Positions 9,401-16,728 of a stretch of 35,864 bases of DNA are shown here, in pieces. The number at the start of each line of letters is the position of its first letter. Positions within the stretch are counted from its first letter, which is position 1. Both the position numbers and the translations under genes were made by a program. Source of the DNA: Candidatus Didemnitutus sp. (GTDB lineage: Bacteria; Verrucomicrobiota; Verrucomicrobiia; Opitutales; Opitutaceae); the NCBI GenBank assembly GCA_030681265.1, contig JAUXXD010000189.1, positions 1 through 35,864 of the forward strand. The letters run 5' to 3'. The notes under the pieces are model-generated. The model searched no databases. It worked only from the letters and a program-made list of their open reading frames with translations, and was not told where the DNA came from.

Positions 9401-9665
9401 AACTAATTCAAGCCCGACCGTAGAGTTGCGGGCGGTTATGGACGCACATGAATCTTTTTCATTTGTCTCTCGTTCAAGGACCGCGGCTGCTGGCGCTATA
9501 TCCGTTACCGGAGGAAGCATTGGCGCGGGAAACAACTTCAACGTGGGAGCGGGTTCGACTTCCGCATTCGGAGATGAGCGGTATGACCACAGCGGCCAGT
9601 TCACGCGGCCCATTCAACAGGCAAGCTCGTTTTATCAATTCGTCTACGACATCCTCTCTCTTTGA
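6411..9665 (+). CDS. Large exported multidomain protein: EF-hand/thrombospondin-3-like repeats, HAF-like repeats, C-terminal alpha/beta-hydrolase-like domain
   Basis: Signal peptide MKPVNWLIALVILAAPLAHS; DTDNDGLPDLWE, NPDTDGDRLPDGFE, NPDTDGDGFTDGVE repeats; 'INDSGTVVGEI', 'INSSGWIVGDA', 'LNDKGTAVGRA', 'INDRGQIAGSY' repeats; VFVHGSNISYEEARWHAETAFKRLYWQGFKGRFSLFYWDT...SRHVLGHSLGNGVIASAL with GHSLG nucleophile elbow. Confidence 0.82.
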   Translation: MKPVNWLIALVILAAPLAHSQTADDYGMGFRLEIDSETEPPMWSASWWGRSSFRYIVLVTPDLIEPWIALPGYNATGKDEVLGIGYDVGEADKFFFRVVEYDPTDISSMADTDNDGLPDLWEQAFFGDLSANASDDGDEDGLTNVQEFAFGTDPTNPDTDGDRLPDGFEVGLGLDPLTAYPADLDADGDGASDVEEYLAGTDLHNPDTDGDGFTDGVEIGYGFDPNKSDAGLKIRYLATRLYLPNDLEYGEAMEITGTGWVGGYAGEEAVRWNVSTGTFNRAGGSVETYGHAINDSGTVVGEIGNDAMRWSVGQSAQTMDAPSIDTRFAADINSSGWIVGDANAITAGQSGAFIRKGGTGFLLPPSGYQWVEVSALNDKGTAVGRAGRNSAPPYLVGVRWLGASGSASVITGEISRVMHISETDVVLGRTATAGFVWSASGGQHFLPTGEFQGTVRPERINSASEVVGRIDSTAIVWRPTGVNQWNVIDLAQDILDPEVAANFRPNGINDRGQIAGSYRDATTFDSRPVILTPIIGPVLLVDSNRDGQINAEDYFATNLQAPYRFWINDDDDVNTSNPDDAENAPVVSADWQSNFVDGIRDLEDFTRLTLDLGGLTDDVVTGRKRVGFKWRNIESGSPTIKVRRNLSPDGGTAYLTNVSVANDHLTGAHLGLVGGPDPLVLPTTFWQEVTLGPDQRLVHFLFEGCSIGKGELVLTIHDTNNNLLGEAPGVWIELVNVKSMYERVKVTPRAPSAIPSPFLQSDTFDASSASIENSTDGYEFVPALDEESVATVFVHGSNISYEEARWHAETAFKRLYWQGFKGRFSLFYWDTLVGPFNGTMPAHYNLNEYRAWKYGLALKNYVHGRPSGYSRHVLGHSLGNGVIASALNEGMAAQSVILMQAAMPASMFSSNAPTLTRLTDMENLKPTPESSGNMGYRGVLNSGVNATVYNIYNTNDFALGWWVTNQEVAKPEDLTDPIPRASRKYTWSSSSGGKLWETNSSPTVELRAVMDAHESFSFVSRSRTAAAGAISVTGGSIGAGNNFNVGAGSTSAFGDERYDHSGQFTRPIQQASSFYQFVYDILSL

Positions 9666-10633
9666 TGAAAACAAAAAAGCTAATTCTAGCTTCGCTACTA
9701 TTCGCGCTTGTATTGCTTGTCCTGTTCTTCCTACGAAAGGAGCCGGCAGTCACACGGACTAATGAACAACAGTCCACCGAGCCGAAAATCCACACTGCGG
9801 TAGTCGAGAATCAGCAAGAAGTCGGTGGTGTTGGGACACTGCGGACGGTTGAAGATTGGCGGCGAATGAAAGCGGAGGACCCGTACTTCGAGTACAAGAC
9901 GCCGATCAGCTTTTGGGGGCGCGTGGTAGATGATCGGAGAACGCCGGTTGCCGGCGCTGAAGCTGAAATCGTCATCACAGACCTTTCTGCCGAAGGGACG
10001 ACTAAAGTGAAGGTCTTCAGCGACGTGGATGGGCTATTCTCCATCGCCAACAGGAGTGGCAAGAAGCTTTCTGTGCGCGTCTCCAAAGACGGCTATCGTT
10101 CACCTCAAACGCAAAACCGATTCAGCTTCGAGTATGGGGATTTGACGGCTGCCGACCATTTCCGTCCAGATGCCCGCCGCCCCGTCGTATTTACTCTCGT
10201 GGAAAGCGCTCCGGTGACCGAGCTCATCACCCGAGAAGAGCGTGTACCGCTAGCCCCGGGAGCGTCGGTTTCGATAAGCAGCGGGAGCGGTGGGCGAAAC
10301 GTGCGGTTGCAGCTCGAATTGCTGCGCAACGAAAAGGAGAATGCCGGCGAATGGGCGCTTAGAGTGAGCGTGCCGGTTGGCGGTGTGAAGCTTAGCACTG
10401 AGGAATTCCCATTCGAGGCCCCCGACGCCGGCTTTAGTGCCGACTTGATCCTAGACAGGAACACACCAAAACCGGCTACTTGGCCCGGAGTTTACCAAGG
10501 CGGTCAGTTCTACGTGAAAACGGGACAGCTCTATGGAGTCGTGACGATAAAAATGATTCCCGGGGCAAAGCATCTGAATTTCAGCCTGCTTTTCAACCCG
10601 ACCGGCTCTCGCCGCCTGGAACCGCGACTGTAG
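9665..10633 (+). CDS. Membrane-anchored protein with carboxypeptidase-regulatory-like domain
   Basis: MKTKKLILASLLFALVLLVLFFLRKE N-terminal anchor; FWGRVVDDRRTPVAGAEAEIVIT...VFSDVDGLFSIANRSGKKLSVRVSKDGY pattern; start overlaps the upstream stop (TGATG). Confidence 0.7.
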   Translation: MKTKKLILASLLFALVLLVLFFLRKEPAVTRTNEQQSTEPKIHTAVVENQQEVGGVGTLRTVEDWRRMKAEDPYFEYKTPISFWGRVVDDRRTPVAGAEAEIVITDLSAEGTTKVKVFSDVDGLFSIANRSGKKLSVRVSKDGYRSPQTQNRFSFEYGDLTAADHFRPDARRPVVFTLVESAPVTELITREERVPLAPGASVSISSGSGGRNVRLQLELLRNEKENAGEWALRVSVPVGGVKLSTEEFPFEAPDAGFSADLILDRNTPKPATWPGVYQGGQFYVKTGQLYGVVTIKMIPGAKHLNFSLLFNPTGSRRLEPRL

Positions 10634-10786
10634 ATGCCCCATGTCGTGACGGCGTTGCAAGTTTGCCGAAGAACGCCGGCCTCGTGCGCCATCAATGCGC
10701 ACACACTCCAGCGTTTAGCGTCCGGAATCGTCGACTTGCGGCCGCGTCTCGGAGCCTCCTCCGGCTGGAGAAGCACCGCTCCCACG

Positions 10787-11716
10787 TCACGAACCGTGAG
10801 GCCGGATGGCCAATCGCGGCGAATCGAGCGCCAGAGTGATGGTGCCGCCGGCGACCCCGGTGCTGAGCAACGCGTGAACGACCGCATCTCGCAGGTGTCT
10901 CTCCACGGTCTGCCGCAGCCGGCGGGCGCCGACGTGGGGATCGAATCCTTCGCGGACGAGAAACTCCAGCGCCTCGCGGGAAACCGTGACATCGTAGCCG
11001 AGGCCGCGCAGACGCGCCGTTTCATCCGCTACACGGAGGGCACAGATCTCGCGCTGCACGTCGGGCGTGAGCCGGGCGAAAACCCACTTCTCCTCGATAC
11101 GCTCCACCAGTTCCGGTCGGAGCACTTGCGTGAGCCGGCGGAGGACCGTGCGCTCGACGCTCGCGAACCCGGATTGCTCCATGCGCATGGCTTCGGCTCC
11201 GCCGAGGTTGGAGGTGAACGCGAGATAGAACTGCTCGACCGAAATTCTCTCGCCGGTGGCGAGGGTGGCGTGTCCTGGGTCGAGTAGTTGCAGGAAGATG
11301 TCCCAGAGCGACGGATGAGATTTCTCCAGTTCATCGAACAGCAGCACGCCAGCAGTTCGCCCGACCAGGGCGCGGCCGAACACACCCGGATCGGCGGAAT
11401 CGGCGCCGAGGAAGCGGGACACCGCGTCGGCGCGGGCGAATTCGGAAAGATCGAAACGACAGCAGTTCTCCGGACCGAACAGATGATCGGCGGCGAGCAG
11501 AACCAGTTCGGTCTTGCCGGTGCCGGTGGGACCCACGAGGAGGAACGAGCCGCGGGGCCGCCCGGCGGAGGCGAGCCCGAGTTCACCGCGCTGAAACGCG
11601 GCGGCGGCGCGGGCGAGTAGATGATCCTGACCGCGCAGACGGGAGCGGAGATGATCTTCCAGTCCGGTCAGGCGGGGGCTGAGGTCCGGCCCGTTCATTT
11701 TCGGGCGGACTTCCAC
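10787..11716 (-). CDS. Single-domain AAA+ ATPase resembling the C-terminal (D2) module of ClpB/ClpA
   Basis: LRGQDHLLARAAAAFQRG...GSFLLVGPTGTGKTELVLLAADHLFG (Walker A), GVLLFDELEKSHPSLWDIFLQLLDPG (Walker B), AFTSNLGG (sensor 1), LRPELVERIEEKWVF (Arg-finger region), FDPHVGARRLRQTVERHLRDAV (sensor 2/D2-small). No N-domain, D1 or M-domain. Start may be 11716 or 11698. Confidence 0.85.
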   Translation of the reverse strand: MEVRPKMNGPDLSPRLTGLEDHLRSRLRGQDHLLARAAAAFQRGELGLASAGRPRGSFLLVGPTGTGKTELVLLAADHLFGPENCCRFDLSEFARADAVSRFLGADSADPGVFGRALVGRTAGVLLFDELEKSHPSLWDIFLQLLDPGHATLATGERISVEQFYLAFTSNLGGAEAMRMEQSGFASVERTVLRRLTQVLRPELVERIEEKWVFARLTPDVQREICALRVADETARLRGLGYDVTVSREALEFLVREGFDPHVGARRLRQTVERHLRDAVVHALLSTGVAGGTITLALDSPRLAIRPHGS

Positions 11717-12153
11717 CGGAGCGCGCGGCCGTCGGGAAAATCGTTCAGGTAGTCGATCAGCTCAGGCGCGAAATCCGGCCAGTGGCGCTGGAGGTGTGCG
11801 AGCGCGCGCACGAGTTCCGCTTCGCCGGACGGCACTCCGCGACGTTTGATCCGGGCGGTCACGTCCTTGAGCTTTTGCTTGTCCGCGTCCGGCAACCGGA
11901 GAGTGAGCGGCAGGTCGCAGGCGTCATCGGCGGGCAGCGCGCCGCCGCGGCGTTCATAGCGTGAACGGAGAATGCCCAGCGCCTCGAGTTCGATTTCTGG
12001 CGTGAGATGCACGAGGCCGCGCATGACGTCCGATCGATCGAGCGCGGCAGCGGGTACGGCCTTGTTCAGGGCGGATGTGATTTCGTTCAGGGCTCGCTCG
12101 TCCACCGAGTAGAGCCGGTAGGTCACCTTCTGTTTGTTGGCGGCGGATTCCAT
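11695..12153 (-). CDS. Probable DNA-binding protein with two RHH-like segments
   Basis: Two similar blocks: VTYRLYSVDERALNEITSALNK...DRSDVMRGLVHL and LTLRLPDADKQKLKDVTARIKRRGVPSGEAELVRALAHL; divergent to the T4SS genes with a shared motif upstream. Confidence 0.55.
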   Translation of the reverse strand: MESAANKQKVTYRLYSVDERALNEITSALNKAVPAAALDRSDVMRGLVHLTPEIELEALGILRSRYERRGGALPADDACDLPLTLRLPDADKQKLKDVTARIKRRGVPSGEAELVRALAHLQRHWPDFAPELIDYLNDFPDGRALRWKSARK

Positions 12154-12159
12154 GCGAAA

Positions 12160-12174
12160 ACTAAACGACAGCGG
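12160..12174 (-). promoter_or_regulatory. Shared motif copy D: ACTAAACGACAGCGG
   Basis: Right arm of an 11-bp inverted repeat with 12201-12211; 6 nt upstream of the tandem-RHH gene start at 12153. Confidence 0.6.
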
Positions 12175-12200
12175 TTTCTGTTTGACAAGCGAGAACTAAA

Positions 12201-12214
12201 CCGCTGTCGTTATC
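12201..12214 (+). promoter_or_regulatory. Shared motif copy E: CCGCTGTCGTTATC (reverse complement GATAACGACAGCGG)
   Basis: Inverted relative to copy D; abuts the VirB2-like start at 12218; a TTGACA hexamer lies at 12182-12187. Confidence 0.6.
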
Positions 12215-12217
12215 TCA

Positions 12218-12529
12218 ATGACGCCACTCTTGTCGAAATCCGCCGTTCTGCATCAAGCGCTGCCGTTAGCTGGTGCGTGGCGCCCCGTTCTGGCGCAGGT
12301 GCAGCAATTGAAGGACGGCTTCGGCCTGGCCCTGACGGTGCTCTTCATGTTCGGGTTCATGTGGGGAATTGTGAAAATCTGGTCGGGGGCCAACGCCATC
12401 GCCAAGGGCGACCCGGACGGGAAGGCCGGCATCGTGGCGGGAGTCATCATTGCGGCGGCGGCCAGTATCATGGGCGCGCTGTTCGCTATCTTTGGATTGG
12501 AGGACGCCGTGATCCGGCCGCGATTCTGA
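12218..12529 (+). CDS. VirB2/TrbC-like T4SS pilin subunit
   Basis: Small protein with two hydrophobic helices (ALTVLFMFGFMWGIVKI; AGIVAGVIIAAAASIMGALFAIFG) at the head of a VirB-ordered cluster. Confidence 0.7.
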   Translation: MTPLLSKSAVLHQALPLAGAWRPVLAQVQQLKDGFGLALTVLFMFGFMWGIVKIWSGANAIAKGDPDGKAGIVAGVIIAAAASIMGALFAIFGLEDAVIRPRF

Positions 12530-12530
12530 C

Positions 12531-12854
12531 ATGGAACTGCGGCACACAGACACCAATTCCGCGGACGACTCCCGCGGCCGGGTTTTCGGACTCGACGGCA
12601 ATCTCTACCTGCCGGTCGTGATCGCGGCGGTGGTGGGGCTGGGCCTGCTGGCGGTTTGCGGCGTGGGACTCCGGACCGGCTGGACGGTGGCGGGCGTGAT
12701 CGCCGGCATTCCGCTGGCGATTACTCTCGCTTGGGCGGTGCTGCTCAAGAACGGACGGCCGCCGGCCTACGACCGTGATTGGGTTGAACAATATTTGGGC
12801 GGCGGCGATTTCAGCCGGTCGGCCGGACAACAGCGAGGACTCCTCGACGGATGA
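12531..12854 (+). CDS. VirB3/TrbD-like T4SS protein
   Basis: About 100 aa with two TM helices immediately before VirB4; 4-bp overlap with it. Confidence 0.65.
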   Translation: MELRHTDTNSADDSRGRVFGLDGNLYLPVVIAAVVGLGLLAVCGVGLRTGWTVAGVIAGIPLAITLAWAVLLKNGRPPAYDRDWVEQYLGGGDFSRSAGQQRGLLDG

Positions 12855-15472
12855 AACCGCACGCCCAGGCCCCCAATGGAGTGTTCGCGGAGAACATCCT
12901 GCTCTACGGCTCGTTGGAGCGTGGCGCCATTGCCGCGAAGGGATTCTGGCTGGAACCGCCGGACCTGCGCGGCACGGGCAACGAACGCCGCAACGCGTTT
13001 CAGGATCAGGTGCGGGCGCTGCTCGCGTTAATCACGCCGGGCCGACGGTTGCAGGTGCAGTGGTCCTGTGATGCGGACTACCGCCGGGAATTGCTGCGCT
13101 ATCATGCGGAGACGGAAAAGATGAGCGCGCCAGCGGTGCGGCGGGTACGGAACGAACGGTTCAGCCGGTATTGGCGGCGGATGCACGGGCGGGAACTCCG
13201 GCGCGAGCGGCTAGCCGTATTTCTTTCGATCGAGATCACGGCTTATGCGGGCAATGTCGCCACCCGCGGCAGCCTGCTGGCGCATTACCGGAAACTGCTG
13301 CGGGAGCTGGCGGCGCAGTTCGAGGAATTCGCGGGGGCGATGCGCGCGATCTTCGGCGCGGAAACCCCGGTGCGTCCGATGGACGATGCCGCGCACTTCG
13401 AGTGCCTGCGGCGGTTTCTGAATCCGGGCTTCGCCCGGCGCGCGGAGGATGCCGCCGGCGGGAATTGTGACCCGGGTCTGACGATCCAGGAAAACTGCTG
13501 GCATGGCGACGGCGTAGGCCAGCCCGACGGCGGGTTCCAGTTGGACGGTCACTTCCATTGCGTGCTCGTGCTGACCCGCTGGCCGCGGGCTACGCGGCCC
13601 GGCGTGATCACGCACCTCACCGGCCTGCCGTTCTTGGACTATCAGCTCACGGTCAATGTCACGCCCGTGGACACGCGCGGTGAAATCAACCGCGAGGAAC
13701 GCGCGATGGAGCGGCTGGCCGGCGAATACGGCAGCGAAAAGCGACACTCGCTGCTGGTTTCCCTCCAGAAAAAGGAGCGGAAGATCGAGAGCCTTGCGGG
13801 CGGATTCGCACGGCCGTTTCGCGTCGGCTATATCATCCGGGTGTGGGATGCCTCACGGGAGGGCCTGCGGGACAAGGTCAGTCAGGTGCAGGCGGCCATT
13901 CAGGCGATGGACGGAGCGCAATCCTATGAGTGCGCGAAACCGGTGACCGCCCGGAAACTGTTCTTCGCCTCGTGGCCGGGCTGGACGCACTCGTCCTACC
14001 GCGACTGGGAACTGTATGCGGAAGACGCCTACCTGGCGGACCTGCTGCCGTGTTCGAGTACGTTCACCGGCCTGCTGGCCTCGGCGGAGGCGCTCTACGA
14101 CGGAGCGAACGGCAATCTGGTCGGAGTGAGCGCGCAGGTCGGCGGCTCGCCGCAGCACGCGGTGCTGTTCGGCATGAGCGGCGCGGGAAAGTCGGCGCTG
14201 ATGCGCGACCTGCTGATGCAGACGGCCGGACATTTTGCCTACACCCTCATCGTGGAGGAGGGACTGTCGTATCAGGATTTCACGACGGAACTAGGCGAGA
14301 CGCCGATCGTGGTGCAGCCGGATGCGCCGCTGACCCTGAACTATCTCGATACCTTGGGCCTGCCGCTCACGCAATTGCAGGTGGCGAGTGCGGTCGCGCT
14401 GTTGGCGCGCATGATCGGCGAGCCGGCCGATGCGGAGCGGCAGGCCCTCCGTCAGGCGCAGCTCGCGCACTACGTCCACCTGCTCTATCAGGACGCGTTC
14501 ACCGATTGGGCGCGGCGGTGTCCGGAAAAGGCGCGCGAGGCGGGAGAGCTGGCCTGCGCCGTGCATCGCTGGCGGCAGCGGATGCCGGCGGGCTCCACGG
14601 CTCTGGAGGCGTATGCGGATTTGCGCGACCGGCGGCAAGCGAACGAGGCGGAAGCGATGGAGTGCGTCGCCACCTTGGATGAGGCGGCAGTGACGCGGTT
14701 CGCGCAGGATCCGGCGACGGCGCGGCTGGTCGCTCACACCGCGTGCGCGTTGTGGACGCCAGAGGATTTTCCGACACATGGCGCGCTGGTCGAACTGCTC
14801 GCCTACGGGCGGCTGCCGGAACATCCGAAGGAGGAAACGGACCGGCTGGCGACCTTGCTCGGTGCGTGGACCGCGCGGGGCCAGTATGGCCGGCTCTTCG
14901 ACGGCGTCACCAACGTGTCTCTCCGGCGGAGCGTGGCGCACTTCGAACTCGGGTTGATTCCTGAGCAGGCAGTGGAACTGAAGACAGCGGCGGGGCTGCT
15001 CATCTCCGGCTTCGCGCGGCAGCATATTCTGGCCCTGCCGCGGGCGCTGCGGAAACGGATCGTGTTCGAGGAGGTGGCGCGGTTCCTCGATGTCCCGGGC
15101 GGCGAGGCGATCGTCGCCGAAAGCTACGCGCAGTTGCGGAAGTTCAACTGCTGGGCCGTCAGCATCGTGCAGCAATACGCGCGGTTTCGTACGTCGCGTG
15201 TGCGGCCGGCGGTGATCGGCAATGCGAAGCAGTTTTTTCTGATGCGGCAGGCGGACCGGAGTGATCTCGCGGACCTCGCGCGCGATCTGCCGCTGCCCGA
15301 AAGCGCGGGAGAAGTCGTGCAATCCTATCCGTTGCCCGAACAGCAACCGGAGGAAAACCGCCACTCGTCGGTGTGCTATTTCCTGCCCACGGCCCAGCCG
15401 CCGCAGTGCGGCACGCTGCGCCACGTCCAACCCCAACCGGAGAAAGTCCATGAGACTGTGGCCACTGTTTAG
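12851..15472 (+). CDS. VirB4/TrbE-like T4SS ATPase
   Basis: 873 aa; PQHAVLFGMSGAGKSALMRDLLMQTAGHFAYTLIVEEGLSYQDF (Walker A); RKRIVFEEVARFLDVPGGE; VirB4-like N-terminal region. Confidence 0.9.
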   Translation: MKPHAQAPNGVFAENILLYGSLERGAIAAKGFWLEPPDLRGTGNERRNAFQDQVRALLALITPGRRLQVQWSCDADYRRELLRYHAETEKMSAPAVRRVRNERFSRYWRRMHGRELRRERLAVFLSIEITAYAGNVATRGSLLAHYRKLLRELAAQFEEFAGAMRAIFGAETPVRPMDDAAHFECLRRFLNPGFARRAEDAAGGNCDPGLTIQENCWHGDGVGQPDGGFQLDGHFHCVLVLTRWPRATRPGVITHLTGLPFLDYQLTVNVTPVDTRGEINREERAMERLAGEYGSEKRHSLLVSLQKKERKIESLAGGFARPFRVGYIIRVWDASREGLRDKVSQVQAAIQAMDGAQSYECAKPVTARKLFFASWPGWTHSSYRDWELYAEDAYLADLLPCSSTFTGLLASAEALYDGANGNLVGVSAQVGGSPQHAVLFGMSGAGKSALMRDLLMQTAGHFAYTLIVEEGLSYQDFTTELGETPIVVQPDAPLTLNYLDTLGLPLTQLQVASAVALLARMIGEPADAERQALRQAQLAHYVHLLYQDAFTDWARRCPEKAREAGELACAVHRWRQRMPAGSTALEAYADLRDRRQANEAEAMECVATLDEAAVTRFAQDPATARLVAHTACALWTPEDFPTHGALVELLAYGRLPEHPKEETDRLATLLGAWTARGQYGRLFDGVTNVSLRRSVAHFELGLIPEQAVELKTAAGLLISGFARQHILALPRALRKRIVFEEVARFLDVPGGEAIVAESYAQLRKFNCWAVSIVQQYARFRTSRVRPAVIGNAKQFFLMRQADRSDLADLARDLPLPESAGEVVQSYPLPEQQPEENRHSSVCYFLPTAQPPQCGTLRHVQPQPEKVHETVATV

Positions 15473-15686
15473 TTTTTGTCTGCTCGGCGGCTGTGTGCAA
15501 ACGCCGGCGTTGCCCGAGCCGGTCGATCAGGCCGTCAAGGCCCGCTACTGGGAAATCCAGGCAGCGCAGCGCCAGCTTCCGCCGACGGCGCCTGTCCGGC
15601 TGCCGTTGCGCAAGCCGGCCCGTTTCGAGGACGGCGCGCACCGCGTGCCGTCGACCGAAGATATCATCGTCACGCGTCACCCATGA
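15450..15686 (+). CDS. Small lipoprotein (VirB7-like candidate)
   Basis: MRLWPLFSFCLLGGCVQTPALPEP: lipobox LGGC; overlaps both neighbours. Confidence 0.65.
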   Translation: MRLWPLFSFCLLGGCVQTPALPEPVDQAVKARYWEIQAAQRQLPPTAPVRLPLRKPARFEDGAHRVPSTEDIIVTRHP

Positions 15687-16498
15687 AACTTCTTTCCTTG
15701 ATCCTCTTGGTCACCGGAGTCGTTCCGGCCTTCGGACAATGGGTCGTGAATGATCCGGTCAACACGGCCGTGAACACGGCGATCAAAGGCAACCAGATCG
15801 CACAGCACACGGAGGTCATCCGGCAGTGGGCGGAGCAACTCGAGAAACTCAACCGGCAGATCCGTCAGGTCGAGGACCTGCTGGCATTGCAACGGGAGCT
15901 GAGGGATGTGATGGGCAATCCCGGGCGGGCCGGTGAGCGCGTAGTGCGGCGGACTTTGGGTCACACTGAGTTTGGCCGAAGCTACGGCGAAACGGTGGAC
16001 GCCGTGCGGCGTTTGTCCGATGCGGTCGATTCCCTGCGTCGGACGGCGCACGGCATCCACCGGTCGCTGGATGACCGCACCGTCCTGGGTTCGCCGTTTG
16101 CGCGCGAACTCTCGCAGTATCGCCGCTACGCCGCGGTGGAACGACAGGCGGATGGTCTCGCCGTTGTGTTTGACGCGACGGACGCGGAACTCCTGGCGGT
16201 GCAGGCCGATCTCGCGGACGCGATTGCGGATTTACGGAGTGCGACCACGCAGGCGGAGACGGACAAGCTCAATGGCACGATTGCGGCGCTCAACGGACGG
16301 CTCGCCGTGCTGGCCGCGCGGCGGAGCGAGGAAACCGACAAGGTGCTGGTCGCGCAGCTGCTGAACGAAAACCAGGCGGATAAGGAACGGCGTGATTTGC
16401 AGGAAAAGCAGATCGCGGAGGAGCGGCAGTCGCTGGCGGCGATCAACGCGTGGCAGTCCTCGCTGCGCCTCACTCCCGTCCGCTCCACCCGGCCATGA
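15683..16498 (+). CDS. VirB5/TrbJ-like T4SS protein
   Basis: Signal peptide MKLLSLILLVTGVVPAFGQWVVNDPVN...KGNQIAQHTEVIRQWAEQLEKLNRQIRQVEDLL: TrbJ/VirB5-type coiled-coil protein; position after VirB4. Confidence 0.75.
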   Translation: MKLLSLILLVTGVVPAFGQWVVNDPVNTAVNTAIKGNQIAQHTEVIRQWAEQLEKLNRQIRQVEDLLALQRELRDVMGNPGRAGERVVRRTLGHTEFGRSYGETVDAVRRLSDAVDSLRRTAHGIHRSLDDRTVLGSPFARELSQYRRYAAVERQADGLAVVFDATDAELLAVQADLADAIADLRSATTQAETDKLNGTIAALNGRLAVLAARRSEETDKVLVAQLLNENQADKERRDLQEKQIAEERQSLAAINAWQSSLRLTPVRSTRP

Positions 16499-16728
16499 AG
16501 CGGATGCTCCCCTATCTGTTCATTTTGATTGCGGGCTTCCTGCTCGGTCACTGGGTCGCGAGCAAGCGGCGCGAGGTCCCGTCGGACCCGCAGCCGGTGA
16601 ATGCTTGGCAGGAGTCGATCCGGATCGAACGCGTCCGCCCGGAAACACCGGATGACGCCAAGGCGCGGCTGATGGAGAAACTGCGTGAATCGGAGCGCCG
16701 GCAGCGGCCGGAGGAGGGACGGAACTGA
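16495..16728 (+). CDS. Small single-TM protein between VirB5- and VirB6-like genes (positional candidate for entry exclusion/TrbK analogue)
   Basis: MKRMLPYLFILIAGFLLGHWVASKRREVPSDPQPVNAWQESIRIERVRPETP...; location matches trbK between trbJ and trbL in RP4. No lipobox. Confidence 0.5.
   Translation: MKRMLPYLFILIAGFLLGHWVASKRREVPSDPQPVNAWQESIRIERVRPETPDDAKARLMEKLRESERRQRPEEGRN

Noticed and set aside
10634-10786. Possible extra small gene between cargo and Clp-like ATPase
   Set aside because: Frames on both strands are short and give no recognisable protein; likely intergenic or scar.
11454-11463. AAACGACAGC, a partial match to the shared motif
   Set aside because: Lies inside the Clp-like coding sequence, lacks the flanking consensus and fits the encoded residues; probably chance.
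14291-15451. 386-aa minus-strand ORF opposite VirB4-like gene
   Set aside because: Shadow ORF; VirB4 ATPase motifs support the plus strand.
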